A stretch of DNA of 64,000 bases from Klebsiella sp. BIGb0407 (GTDB lineage Bacteria; Pseudomonadota; Gammaproteobacteria; Enterobacterales; Enterobacteriaceae). Under the pieces are notes generated by a model that saw only the letters and a list, made by a program, of their open reading frames with translations, did not search any database and was not told where the DNA came from. The stretch lies in assembly GCF_024807845.1 (NCBI RefSeq), contig NZ_JANUEQ010000011.1:1-64000 (forward strand). The letters are read 5' to 3'. Position numbers and translations under genes: made by a program. Positions within the stretch are counted from its first letter, which is position 1. Every line of letters begins with the position of its first letter. This document shows positions 52,261-61,603 of this stretch, piece by piece.

Positions 52261-53391
52261 TTATGCATCCATTACTTTTTGATATAAATCAATTAGTTGA
52301 GATGATAGCCGTGCGGAAGTACAAGGCAATATTTTTTCTCGGGCGAGCAATCCCTGAGTTGATCCCAGCGCGCGCGCGGGGAGAGCCATAATCGCTTCTT
52401 GCAGTGAGACAATATCAAGAGCATCACAAAAATAACCATTTTTCCCCTGAGTAATAAACTCTGCGCCGCCGCAGCGAGTTGAGGTTATCACGGGTAAACC
52501 GCAAGACATGGCTTCAAGAATGACATTAGGAAAAGGATCATAAAGTGTGGGCAGGAGTAAGCCATCCGCCATCTGATAAAAGGGCAACGTCTCATGCTGC
52601 ATGCCAAAGAAGTGCACCCGAGCTTCACAGCCTAGCGTTCTGGCAAGATTTTGATAACGAGAGGCTTCTTTATCTTTACCAATAACAATAAGGTGACGAT
52701 CGGTTGGCGCTATTGCCTTAATAGCCTGTGCGAGCCCCTTACGTTCAAAACCTGAACCGACGAACACAAAGCAGGTTGCATTCAGCGGAATCTGCCATTG
52801 TTTGCGCAGAGCGATGAATTCCTGTTCAGAAGGGGGAATAAAGCGCTGTTGATCCACAGCATTGTAGATAACGGTGATTTTACTGGCAGGCACTGCGAAG
52901 GTATCAATGATTTCCTGTTTCACCATTTCAGCATTGCAGATAACACCTTTCAGAGCTGATGATGCATACATTTCACGTTCAGCATTCATCACGTAGCGAT
53001 GATAGCGGCTCTTGAATAGATGCTTCCCTTGCCATGCCGGTAAGATGCGCTGGCGTTGCTCCAGCCAGCATTGATGGACGCCATCCCCGGCACGATAAAT
53101 ATCACATCCTGCAATACGTTCATGGCTCTGGACTAAATCAAACTGCTGTTTTTCCCATAATGCCCGGGCTGCATGGGCAAAACCCCGTTCGCGACTGATT
53201 CGGCCCCATTTAAAAGGATTACAGATATGGATATGCCACTCGGGTTTGGAAGCACCCTGCCATTCGCGGGTTATGACGTTCAGTTCGATATCATGTTCAT
53301 CCAGGGCTTCGAGTGCGCGCGAAACAAAGCGTTCGGCACCGCCATCAGGGCGATATTTTTGCCTGATAAGCGCTAAGCGGTATTTTTTCAT
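52261..53391 (-). CDS. wabG: LPS core glycosyltransferase, WabG-like (GalA transferase)
   Basis: A GT4 enzyme of 376 residues related to WaaG. The RPDGGAERFV start, GSGFERKGL and the EX7E-type EAMSCGLPVITS nucleotide site are visible. Placed in operon with waaQ (four-base overlap), it corresponds to WabG of Klebsiella, which adds GalA to heptose II; in phosphate-free cores this GalA provides the negative charge. A WaaG-like glucosyl activity cannot be excluded from sequence alone. Confidence 0.85.
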   Translation of the reverse strand: MKKYRLALIRQKYRPDGGAERFVSRALEALDEHDIELNVITREWQGASKPEWHIHICNPFKWGRISRERGFAHAARALWEKQQFDLVQSHERIAGCDIYRAGDGVHQCWLEQRQRILPAWQGKHLFKSRYHRYVMNAEREMYASSALKGVICNAEMVKQEIIDTFAVPASKITVIYNAVDQQRFIPPSEQEFIALRKQWQIPLNATCFVFVGSGFERKGLAQAIKAIAPTDRHLIVIGKDKEASRYQNLARTLGCEARVHFFGMQHETLPFYQMADGLLLPTLYDPFPNVILEAMSCGLPVITSTRCGGAEFITQGKNGYFCDALDIVSLQEAIMALPARALGSTQGLLAREKILPCTSARLSSQLIDLYQKVMDA

Positions 53392-54464
53392 GGCAGTAAC
53401 CTTTTTGCTGCGGCAATAACCTGGTCAACGGGGATCTGGTCAAGATAGCGTTCCTGAGTATTCGTATCGATATCATCAGGATCGGGTAACTGCCCATAAT
53501 CGCCCGCCCATAACACTTCACCTTCTGCCTGCCAGGGCCGCCAGAAAACTAATTTTGATGGTCCGAATAAGGCAACTAACGGTGTTTTTAAGGCTGCAGC
53601 CATATGCATTGGCACGGAATCGACCCCGATAAACAGCTGAGCGTGATCGATGAGTGCTGCGAGTTGACGGAGCGTCAGTTTCCCGGCTAAAGAGGTAATG
53701 TGCGGCGAAGTACAGCCTGAAATGATTTTATCAATCATTTCAATTTCTCTGACATCTGGCCCGGAGGTAAAAATGATGTGTTTACCGGTTAGAGAGAGTT
53801 CATTGGCAACTTGGCTCATATTCTCTTCACGCCAGCATTTAAAAAACCAGCGAGAAGTGGGCTGGATAACAATATAATTCTGTTGTGCCACTTCAGGGAG
53901 TAAGCTCTGGCAGGTTTGCCAGTCCTCAGGGGTGTAGCTCATTGTGGCATTGATGTTATTGGCATTGATACCCAAAGGTACCAGAGCGGAAAGGTTTTTT
54001 TCAACGGTATGTTTTTCTGCGTGTCCATCTGTTGAGACCAGATGAGTATGGCACCACCGCCAGAGTGGATTCTGTCGTTTATGAAAGTCAAAACCAATAC
54101 GCACTGACGCACCGGTCAGGGCGGTGATAATCGCACTACGCCACTGGTCGGCAAGATTAATGACAATGTCATAATTGCGTTGTCGTAGGGTGCGTAACAG
54201 GGCTGATTCATGACGTAACTGTTGGAGCTTTCCCAGTCTTTTCCAGTGACGATCAATACCGTGTATCTGTGCTATTTCAGGGTTTGCCCGCAGTATATCT
54301 CTGGTTTCTTCATAAAGCAGAACATCAATTTCTGATTGTGGTGAGTTTTGTTTTAATGCCGAAATTACTGGTGTTATCAGTAGCATATCGCCATGGTGAC
54401 GTAGTTGGATCACCAGAATACGAGATGGTTTTAACTGTTTCAGAAATGATGTGCTTGAAGTCAT
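53388..54464 (-). CDS. waaQ: Heptosyltransferase III WaaQ
   Basis: A GT9 enzyme of 358 residues that adds the branching heptose III to heptose II. It shows the GT9 N-terminal ILVIQLRHHGDMLLITP with the catalytic Asp, and the C-terminal donor site GVDSVPMHMAAALKTPLVALFGPS. The close match to E. coli RfaQ is in these segments and in RIGFDFHKR. First of the waaQ-wabG-wabH set and divergent from wabN. Confidence 0.93.
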   Translation of the reverse strand: MTSSTSFLKQLKPSRILVIQLRHHGDMLLITPVISALKQNSPQSEIDVLLYEETRDILRANPEIAQIHGIDRHWKRLGKLQQLRHESALLRTLRQRNYDIVINLADQWRSAIITALTGASVRIGFDFHKRQNPLWRWCHTHLVSTDGHAEKHTVEKNLSALVPLGINANNINATMSYTPEDWQTCQSLLPEVAQQNYIVIQPTSRWFFKCWREENMSQVANELSLTGKHIIFTSGPDVREIEMIDKIISGCTSPHITSLAGKLTLRQLAALIDHAQLFIGVDSVPMHMAAALKTPLVALFGPSKLVFWRPWQAEGEVLWAGDYGQLPDPDDIDTNTQERYLDQIPVDQVIAAAKRLLP

Positions 54465-54576
54465 AATTTATTTATCACTGGAGACTCATCCCCTGATTTT
54501 AGGTGATGAGATCGATTGAGAGAAGCTTTGTCTTGCTCTAAAATGACACGAGATATAAATACGGGGATATATTCTA

Positions 54577-55539
54577 GTGACGAAGCCTGCATTTTTGATA
54601 ACGATCGATACCGAAGGTGACAATCTTTGGCAAAAGAACAGTAATCTTACAACTGAAAATGCACGTTATCTTCCCAGGTTTCAGGCGTTATGTGAGAAAT
54701 ATGGTTTTAAGCCCGTTTATCTGACCAATTATGAAATGGCGATTGACCCATTTTATGTCGAATTTGCCAGAGATGTTATTGCGCGTAATACCGCTGAGAT
54801 TGGTATGCATCTGCATGCGTGGAATAGCCCGCCGCTAATAGCACTCACCAATGATGACTGGCGTTATAAGCCTTATCTTATTGAGTATTCTGATGATGTG
54901 ATGAAACAGAAAATAAGTTTTATGACACAGTTATTGGAGGACACATTTCAGACCAAGATGATTAGCCATCGTGCTGGTCGCTGGGCGTTTGATGAGCGCT
55001 ATGCCGCATTGCTGATTGAACATGGTTATCAGGTAGATTGCTCTGTGACCCCTAAAGTCGACTGGCGTGGAGCAAAAGGATCGCCCGATGGAAAAGGTGG
55101 GACAGATTATCGCGCTTTCCCAACCCAGGCTTATTTCATGGATATAGATAATATCAGCCAGCAGGGGAACTCTTCATTACTGCAAGTGCCTATGAGTATT
55201 CAATATAAGCACTCTGCCTTTATGAATACCATCAAAACAGGCTACGACAAATTAAGAGGAAAAACACGATCCCCTTCGGTGCATTGGTTACGACCAATGG
55301 GCGGAAATTTAGCAACGATGCAGCAAGTGGTTGAAAAAACGCTGGCTGATGGCAGCGATTATGTCGAGTATATGCTGCACTCATCAGAGTATATGCCAGG
55401 CGGTAGTCCAACATTTAAAACGGATGAAGATATCGAGCTGCTCTACCAGGACCTTGAAAAGCTATTTACTTGGTTACAACCGCAGGTTACAGGCATGACT
55501 TTAGCTGAATATAATAATATTAAAAGAGCGCATGTTTAG
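54577..55539 (+). CDS. wabN: Polysaccharide deacetylase-like protein, WabN-like
   Basis: A 320-residue NodB-fold protein (TIDTEGDN with the catalytic Asp, EIGMHLHAW metal histidines, SHRAGRWAFDE). In Klebsiella WabN deacetylates the core GlcNAc to GlcN. Here it starts with GTG and is divergent from waaQ, unlike the single-direction Klebsiella cluster. Its TAG stop abuts the next ATG. Substrate is inferred from context. Confidence 0.8.
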   Translation: MTKPAFLITIDTEGDNLWQKNSNLTTENARYLPRFQALCEKYGFKPVYLTNYEMAIDPFYVEFARDVIARNTAEIGMHLHAWNSPPLIALTNDDWRYKPYLIEYSDDVMKQKISFMTQLLEDTFQTKMISHRAGRWAFDERYAALLIEHGYQVDCSVTPKVDWRGAKGSPDGKGGTDYRAFPTQAYFMDIDNISQQGNSSLLQVPMSIQYKHSAFMNTIKTGYDKLRGKTRSPSVHWLRPMGGNLATMQQVVEKTLADGSDYVEYMLHSSEYMPGGSPTFKTDEDIELLYQDLEKLFTWLQPQVTGMTLAEYNNIKRAHV

Positions 55540-56607
55540 ATGAAAGAATATAAAGTAAAATATATTGATTGGTTGTTATCAGTATACCATTTCTTTAAGC
55601 CAAATTTAAAGAAAGGCATGGTAATTGATAGCAGTATGGAATTTCAGAGGATAGCAATCTATTCTACGACTGCCCTCGGCGATTTCATGTTTAATACACC
55701 AGCAATTATTGCTCTTAAACAGCGTTATCCAAATGCAGAATTATTATTAGTTTCGAGCAAAAAAAATAGCCAATTAGTTGAAAATAGTCCATGGTTTAGT
55801 CGAGTCCTCTACTGGGATAATAAAATTCGTGATGCGTATCGACTCAGCAAAGAATTAAAGCAGTTTCGACCACAATTAACCGTTATTCTCCACTCGTATA
55901 TGCCATATGATATATTGTGCGCGGTGCTTTCCGGAACTGAATATATTGTCAGAGATAATTATCGAACATCTGATAGAGTGCTTCCGTGGTTAAATCATTA
56001 TCATCAATATTATAATGGGCATCTAATTCAGCGAAAGTTAGATCTTCTTACGCAACTCGGTTGCAGGAATGATGTTATTGATATGCAAGTTCCTGTAGAT
56101 TTTGAGCGTGCTGTTGATGATGGTATTTTAAAAATTGGTTTTCAATTAGGGGCTTCAGAAATGAGTCGCTGCTGGCCCGTTGAGCGATTTGTTGAACTGA
56201 CAGAACGGTTAGTTGCTGCATACCCTTCATGTCAGATAATCTTATTGGGTGGTGCCAGGGAAAGTGATCTGGAACAACAGTTTTTCGCCCTGTTGCCCTC
56301 ACAGATTTGCCAGAATGTTGTTTCGACAGTAGGTAAAACGACACTCTTAAAACTACTGACTGTAATTGATAGCTTTAATGTGTTGGTGACGGGTGATACC
56401 GGGCCGCTACATCTGGCGGTAGCACTTAAAAAACCAACGGTAAGCTTATACTCCGAGGCGCAGCCCGAATATACGGGACCTTACCAGGATCAAGAATTAC
56501 ATCATATTTTAAAGGTCGAGCTTGATGAGAATAAGCACCCACGCCCATTAAGTTCAATCTCAGCAGACCAAGTTTTTCATATAGTTGCTCAGATCTTAGA
56601 ACTATAG
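55540..56607 (+). CDS. Family 9 (heptosyltransferase-like) glycosyltransferase
   Basis: A 355-residue GT9 protein. After a short basic N-terminal extension comes IYSTTALGDFMFNTPAI with the catalytic Asp in the GD pair, and the donor site VTGDTGPLHLAVALKKPTVSLY. The TAG of wabN is directly followed by this ATG, so the two are co-expressed. It is clearly AT-richer than waaF or waaC. It might be an additional heptosyltransferase (WabI/WabP-like); the sugar cannot be told from sequence. Confidence 0.8.
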   Translation: MKEYKVKYIDWLLSVYHFFKPNLKKGMVIDSSMEFQRIAIYSTTALGDFMFNTPAIIALKQRYPNAELLLVSSKKNSQLVENSPWFSRVLYWDNKIRDAYRLSKELKQFRPQLTVILHSYMPYDILCAVLSGTEYIVRDNYRTSDRVLPWLNHYHQYYNGHLIQRKLDLLTQLGCRNDVIDMQVPVDFERAVDDGILKIGFQLGASEMSRCWPVERFVELTERLVAAYPSCQIILLGGARESDLEQQFFALLPSQICQNVVSTVGKTTLLKLLTVIDSFNVLVTGDTGPLHLAVALKKPTVSLYSEAQPEYTGPYQDQELHHILKVELDENKHPRPLSSISADQVFHIVAQILEL

Positions 56608-57246
56608 ATATTCAATTTCTACGTAAAAACTAAAATGTCGTAGGTAGAGTATCAGTAAGTTTTTTTGATTTTTTTTCTAAAGTATTACTGTCTCATAGTT
56701 ATCTGAATGATGAAAAAATATTATTAATCAGCATATTGGTTAATAATATTTTCGTCATCTATATAGCAACCAAACTGGATATTAAGTTCTTTTGATTGGC
56801 ATATAGCAGAAACACTTTCCAGATACTGTCCTGAACAGCCTGTATTTTTTATAATAAATTAGCTACTTAACTCAAATTTAACATCAGTGGCAGCGGGTAA
56901 ACATGCTGTGTTCTCCTGAGACTCAGCAGATATAGGCATATCCCCCAATCAGATAGTGGGTTTTGCTATTAAGTTGTACTATAAATCGCCCTGTATTTTT
57001 GGAATCACCCGTAAAATACATAATTTTTATAAAAAAAGCATGGTAATATAACTGATATGATTAGCCATTACTGGCAAGTAATGACGATGGTTAACTTCTT
57101 CCAGAGTGATTGGATAATGATGTAAATATTTCGTTGTTTTTGGTAGTGGCTGGTCACAAACATTCTCATTTTTTCTTGTTTGTGCATACTTGGGTTCTTA
57201 CGGTTTAGTTTTTTAGTCAGATGAATATGTATAATGGTGAGTTGCT
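56608..57246. other. AT-rich intergenic region in the LPS locus
   Basis: About 640 bases between two plus-strand glycosyltransferase genes. Very AT-rich, without a frame of useful length on either strand and without a strong terminator. It must hold the promoter of the gene at 57247. The stretch GGTAGTGGCTGG near 57142 recalls an RfaH ops site (GGCGGTAGNNT) only partly. It may be the scar of lost core genes. Confidence 0.5.
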
Positions 57247-58416
57247 ATGATTAAAAGAAAAGTAGTATCTTTTTTCAGCGATGGCTTAAAAAAAATAAGG
57301 TCTTTAAATAGACGTAGAAACTACTTCATCAAAGATGTTAAATCATTTTCCCGCATTTTTATTGCTAAAACCATTTGGGATTTAAAAGAAAAAAATCAAC
57401 CTGATGAGATCGCGATTAAAAATATCCTCCTCTTGCGTAATGAGGGGGCTATCGGTGATGTAATCGTTGATAGTGCATTAGTCAAAGCACTACATGATGG
57501 TGGATATGCCGTTGATTTCTTACTGACAAAAAATAATAGTAAAGTAATGAAATACAATCCTTATATTCGCAATATATATGAGGCTGATGATGTCGACTCA
57601 TCCTATTTTAATAAGAAATTCAATCATAACGTACCAAAAGAAGTAATTAAAAAGCTAGCTAAAAACCAATATGATCTTATTATTGACCCATCTCTTTTAG
57701 GTGTTCCTGTACATCGGATGAGACTATTTAATCAAATTAATCCTCGATTAGTATTTGGTTTTAACAAATGGAATAAACTGAATTTCTATAGCAAATCATT
57801 TGATTTTGACTGTGTTAATCAACATATAGTTAATTCATTAGTGAAACTTTCTGAGTATCTTGAACTACCTCCAGGTAAAGTATTGCCATACGATTTACAT
57901 CTGCCTGCTGGAGTATTTGAAGATGTGAAAAAATTTAATGAGACGAATGGTCCTAATAAAAAAATATTGATTAATATATTTGCTGGGAATAATGATCGAT
58001 GTATTTCTCAAAAACAATTAGAAACTATTATTCATAATCTATTAGCAAAGCATTCTGATATACATATTGTCTTGTTAGATCATCGTGAAGAAATTAAAAT
58101 ATCCTTACCAGAAAAAGTAGTAATAAATCCGTTTAAAACACTCTATCATGTGATGGCGCTGGTTCATGAAGCTGATTTAATCATTTCACCTGATACCTCA
58201 ATTGTACATATCTCTGCGGCATGGAAAAAACCATTAGTTGCGATATATAAAAATATCATTTCGAATAATAAATTATGGTCCCCTGGTTATAATGAAGCCT
58301 GCCAAATTATTATTCCGTCCGGGAAAATCCATGAGAGTAATGAACTTCCTGAATTAATTATGAAAGAGATTGAACAGCGTAAATTCTTGTCTCATGTAGA
58401 GAAAGTTGCTGAATAA
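57247..58416 (+). CDS. Family 9 glycosyltransferase, divergent
   Basis: A 389-residue GT9 protein with a lysine/arginine-rich N-terminal extension of about 60 residues (KKIRSLNRRRNYF). LLRNEGAIGDVIVDSALV replaces the usual GD loop, and SPDTSIVHISAAWKKPLVAIY is the donor site. Lysine and asparagine codons and low GC set it apart from waaC and waaF. It stands alone on the plus strand and faces waaL. Probably a strain-variable outer-core enzyme; sugar specificity unknown. Confidence 0.75.
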   Translation: MIKRKVVSFFSDGLKKIRSLNRRRNYFIKDVKSFSRIFIAKTIWDLKEKNQPDEIAIKNILLLRNEGAIGDVIVDSALVKALHDGGYAVDFLLTKNNSKVMKYNPYIRNIYEADDVDSSYFNKKFNHNVPKEVIKKLAKNQYDLIIDPSLLGVPVHRMRLFNQINPRLVFGFNKWNKLNFYSKSFDFDCVNQHIVNSLVKLSEYLELPPGKVLPYDLHLPAGVFEDVKKFNETNGPNKKILINIFAGNNDRCISQKQLETIIHNLLAKHSDIHIVLLDHREEIKISLPEKVVINPFKTLYHVMALVHEADLIISPDTSIVHISAAWKKPLVAIYKNIISNNKLWSPGYNEACQIIIPSGKIHESNELPELIMKEIEQRKFLSHVEKVAE

Positions 58417-58527
58417 GACAGGTTATTTATCGGCTACCAATTTCCGTATTTTATATACAGTATGTTGTGTATAAATCTGACAAGATCTAAGAATCATGAT
58501 TGTTGAATTTAACACCTGGTCAGAGAG

Positions 58528-58565
58528 CAGACAGCCGATAATCAATGATGTTTATCGGCTGTCTG
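58528..58565. terminator. Strong hairpin between convergent genes
   Basis: A perfect 14-bp stem (CAGACAGCCGATAA / TTATCGGCTGTCTG) with a 10-base loop, placed between the plus-strand glycosyltransferase and waaL. No T run of note on either strand, so it may be a processing or barrier hairpin. Confidence 0.65.
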
Positions 58566-58570
58566 AGTGA

Positions 58571-59755
58571 CTATTTTGAACAGCTATTTATATTCAGGGT
58601 GCTATATATAACGGCAACAGGTAGCCAGAACAACATCCAGGATGTATCAGGGTTGGCGATAACGAACATACCTTGAGTTGCATAAAATAACAGGGCAAAT
58701 ATAAACAGGCAACATTCAAGCGCATAACCCTTTCTAAAAGCGGAAAATGCTATTTTCAGGCTATAACCAATCATCAGTAAAAATGTCACCATACCCACAA
58801 TTCCGCCCTTTAATAGCACAGCGAGATAGATACTATGAGTGGTAGTAATATGTTGCTTAAGGCTATTGATGAAGTCCAGGTTTTTGCCAAATCCCCATCC
58901 TAAAATGGGTTTCTGTAAAAATAGCTCAAAAGCATTTTGCCATATTCCTAACCGAACAAAACCTGAATTATAACTTTGACTGATACGTGAAAATAAACTG
59001 CTGTTATAATACATGAAAATAACTATCAGACTGATTGCAAGCAGTATTGAAACTATAAATTTAAGATTGTATCGATTGGTTTTTTTGAATAATAATAGTA
59101 GCGGTAAACTTGCCAGGATAAGTGAGAATAATGGGTTGCGGCTTTGTGTTAGTAATAGTCCAATAAATAAAATCAGTGCCGGAAAATAAAGCCATTTCTT
59201 ACCCGTGTCACGAATGACCATAAAAATCAATAGTATGCCTATAGCAAAGTAACCGCCAAGATCGATAACATTTGATGGGGCCCATAAAAAGCTTTTATTT
59301 AACCGTGATGTGAAAATATGATTTTTATCAGCGAAAATTATAGTTAACAGGCATAAGCATGTTATCGCGATAGCAATGATGCTATAAATGCGAACGCGAT
59401 TTAAATATAGGCTTGCAGTCTTAAATATAATAATGAAAGCAATAATATATAAGCTATGAGTAAATTCATTTGAAATATCTATGGGTTCTTCATTCCAGAT
59501 CCCACTTAAGGAATAATAGAACAGAAAAACAGATATAATAATTATTCCATTTTTATATAACTGATAATCTGTACTCTTTTTTATTTCTTCAAAAATATTA
59601 TTGCGATAAATAATTAATGAAACAATAAAAAAAATCAAAGATGCATGAAATAAATTGTTAACTAGTTTTTGACCGCCGAAAATAGGCAGAGAAAAAAGAA
59701 ATAGTGAAAACATAAAAACCATTAAAAATGGTACTGTTTTTTTATTAAAGATCAT
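58571..59755 (-). CDS. waaL: O-antigen ligase WaaL
   Basis: A polytopic inner-membrane protein of 394 residues with about ten or eleven hydrophobic segments. It joins O-antigen from undecaprenyl diphosphate to the finished core in the periplasm. The WaaL/Wzy-type C-terminal motif includes GWGFGKNLDF and the periplasmic THSIYLAVLLKGG loop with the conserved His. WaaL proteins are sequence-poor, so identification rests on topology, this loop and position. Its start lies 11 bases within the preceding gene. Confidence 0.85.
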   Translation of the reverse strand: MIFNKKTVPFLMVFMFSLFLFSLPIFGGQKLVNNLFHASLIFFIVSLIIYRNNIFEEIKKSTDYQLYKNGIIIISVFLFYYSLSGIWNEEPIDISNEFTHSLYIIAFIIIFKTASLYLNRVRIYSIIAIAITCLCLLTIIFADKNHIFTSRLNKSFLWAPSNVIDLGGYFAIGILLIFMVIRDTGKKWLYFPALILFIGLLLTQSRNPLFSLILASLPLLLLFKKTNRYNLKFIVSILLAISLIVIFMYYNSSLFSRISQSYNSGFVRLGIWQNAFELFLQKPILGWGFGKNLDFINSLKQHITTTHSIYLAVLLKGGIVGMVTFLLMIGYSLKIAFSAFRKGYALECCLFIFALLFYATQGMFVIANPDTSWMLFWLPVAVIYSTLNINSCSK

Positions 59756-60641
59756 AAGTATTCAACTTTTTAAAAATAGATGAGTCTATTGCACTGTGTT
59801 TTGACAGATTGACCACGGATACATTTTTTTCTTTGAAAATACAACTGGCCAGACTGAAGGAAGGAATAATGAATGAATTTAATTTCTCTTCGAGAAACGA
59901 AGGAAGTTGATCATTGGAAGCCTCATAGAACCTGGGTTGATTAAAATTATTCATATCCAGACCAGCAATAATAACTCTCTGGAAACCTAAATAGTAAATA
60001 ATTTGTAATGCCCAATAAGCAACAGTACCGGAGTCAAATATTCCAGTTCTGATATCTTTGTTAAAAGCAATGCATTCATTGTTTTTATCAAACATAACAT
60101 CAGGTGATTTTTGGTATTGTTCTTTTATTTTATTCTCAGAGATCGCGGGTTGATATATTCTATAGCAAGCATCCTCTATCAGGCATATATTACATTTTAT
60201 TTTATGGTGACCAAATTTATTAACGATTTTTAAAATACCATGAGCCGTTGTAAAGAAATAAAGATCTTCCCGAGAAATAATTTCTTTAATGATAGATTGA
60301 CGCTGATCGATAAAAGTCATATCGATAACAACATAAAAGTTAAAATTGATACCTGCTTGTAAGGAAATTGCCCCGTTAACCCCCATCGCAGGAGTTTCTG
60401 TTAGCGTTGAAAAATCGGTTTCTTTAACTGATGGGCCGGAGGCTATGAGTAACAAATCCCCTTTAAACTTGCCTTGTAGTGCACTGATATCTGAGATGGG
60501 TATGGGTTTTCCATTGATACTCAGTTCAGAAATATGCCCCTGATGGGCCCTTTTTATCTTTACATAGGGCCATAAATTTTCGTTATGTCGGTATGCTCTT
60601 GGATGAGTATACCGATAGATTTGTTTTAAGAGGCTTTTCAT
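59745..60641 (-). CDS. WaaZ-like / DUF115-type LPS core protein
   Basis: A 298-residue soluble-looking protein. The central DLLLIASGPSVKETDF and the motif MGVNGAISL recall the DUF115/MptE-like Rossmann fold, which includes sialyl- and Kdo-type transferases; E. coli WaaZ, the Kdo III transferase of the core, shares this kind of GPS loop. VIIAGLDMNNF is a second hallmark. Placed between waaC and waaL with overlaps of four and eleven bases. I read it as a probable Kdo-transferring core enzyme, with modest certainty. Confidence 0.55.
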   Translation of the reverse strand: MKSLLKQIYRYTHPRAYRHNENLWPYVKIKRAHQGHISELSINGKPIPISDISALQGKFKGDLLLIASGPSVKETDFSTLTETPAMGVNGAISLQAGINFNFYVVIDMTFIDQRQSIIKEIISREDLYFFTTAHGILKIVNKFGHHKIKCNICLIEDACYRIYQPAISENKIKEQYQKSPDVMFDKNNECIAFNKDIRTGIFDSGTVAYWALQIIYYLGFQRVIIAGLDMNNFNQPRFYEASNDQLPSFLEEKLNSFIIPSFSLASCIFKEKNVSVVNLSKHSAIDSSIFKKLNTYDL

Positions 60642-61603
60642 CTATGAATTTCATCTTTTAGTGATTTTAGTACGTCTTCGGGAAGAATATCCGTCATTTT
60701 ATCCCCTCTACGTAACGTAAACTGATTTTTCCCATAACCACCAATTAAACCCGGATCGGTGGGGCCATACAGGGTGATATTGGGTCTTGCCAGGGCTGCA
60801 GTGAGATGACTTAGCCCGGTATCAACCGACACGACAAATTTGGCACCTGCCAGAACTCCGGCAACCTCTTCAAGGCTCATGCGTGGTAAGACCTCAACAA
60901 AGCTATAGCCTTCAGCCAGTCTTCTGGCTCGGGCTTCTTCGTGTGGAGCACCCCATGGAAGCTTAATACTTAAACCACTATTTGCCATTAATCCCAGTAA
61001 ATCCCGCCAGTGTGTTTCTGGCCAGTGTTTATCATCTCTGGTGGTGGCATGTAAGAATACGGCATAGTTTCCCGTATTATCATTCAGATGAGTCGGAAAA
61101 TAGCGGGCAATATCATAATCACCAGGCTGACTCGGTTTGTTATAACCGAGACTTTGAGCAAATAATTCTCGGATTCGCTCAACTGCGTGTTGCTGGCATA
61201 GGACAGTATGACGGTGGTTATAAAAAAGGCTGGCTAAAGGTTCTCTGGCACTGTGCCAGTCGAAGCCATGTTTGCTCCCCAAGGCCTTACGGGTCACCAG
61301 GGCGGCACTTTTAACCAAACCTTGTGCGTCAATAATACAATCATAATTTTGGCGGCGTAACGCCTGATAAAACCGCTTACGATCGGCACGATTTTCAGCA
61401 GAAAACCAACTTTTTCGCCAGCGGCGGATGGCAACAGGTATCACTTGGTCGACCGCCGGGTGCCAGGAGGGGATCTGTGCAAATCCTTCTTCCACAACCC
61501 AGTCAAAACGGATCCCAGGTACGGCTTGCATCGCATCAGTCAGCGCGGGCAGTGAATGCAGAACGTCACCCATTGAAGAGGTTTTAACGATAAGTACCCG
61601 CAT
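60638..61603 (-). CDS. waaC: Heptosyltransferase I WaaC
   Basis: Adds the first L-glycero-D-manno-heptose to Kdo. At 321 residues it fits the family (E. coli 319). The N-terminal MRVLIVKTSSMGDVLHSLP contains catalytic Asp13, the HATTRDDKHWPETHW segment carries the donor-phosphate Lys, and SVDTGLSHLTAALARPNITLYG is the nucleotide site. ATG overlaps the waaF TAA by one base. Confidence 0.97.
   Translation of the reverse strand: MRVLIVKTSSMGDVLHSLPALTDAMQAVPGIRFDWVVEEGFAQIPSWHPAVDQVIPVAIRRWRKSWFSAENRADRKRFYQALRRQNYDCIIDAQGLVKSAALVTRKALGSKHGFDWHSAREPLASLFYNHRHTVLCQQHAVERIRELFAQSLGYNKPSQPGDYDIARYFPTHLNDNTGNYAVFLHATTRDDKHWPETHWRDLLGLMANSGLSIKLPWGAPHEEARARRLAEGYSFVEVLPRMSLEEVAGVLAGAKFVVSVDTGLSHLTAALARPNITLYGPTDPGLIGGYGKNQFTLRRGDKMTDILPEDVLKSLKDEIHR

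Noticed and set aside
57140-57155. RfaH ops/JUMPstart element before the lone GT9
   Set aside because: Only GGTAG is shared with the GGCGGTAG core; the flanking JUMPstart words are absent.
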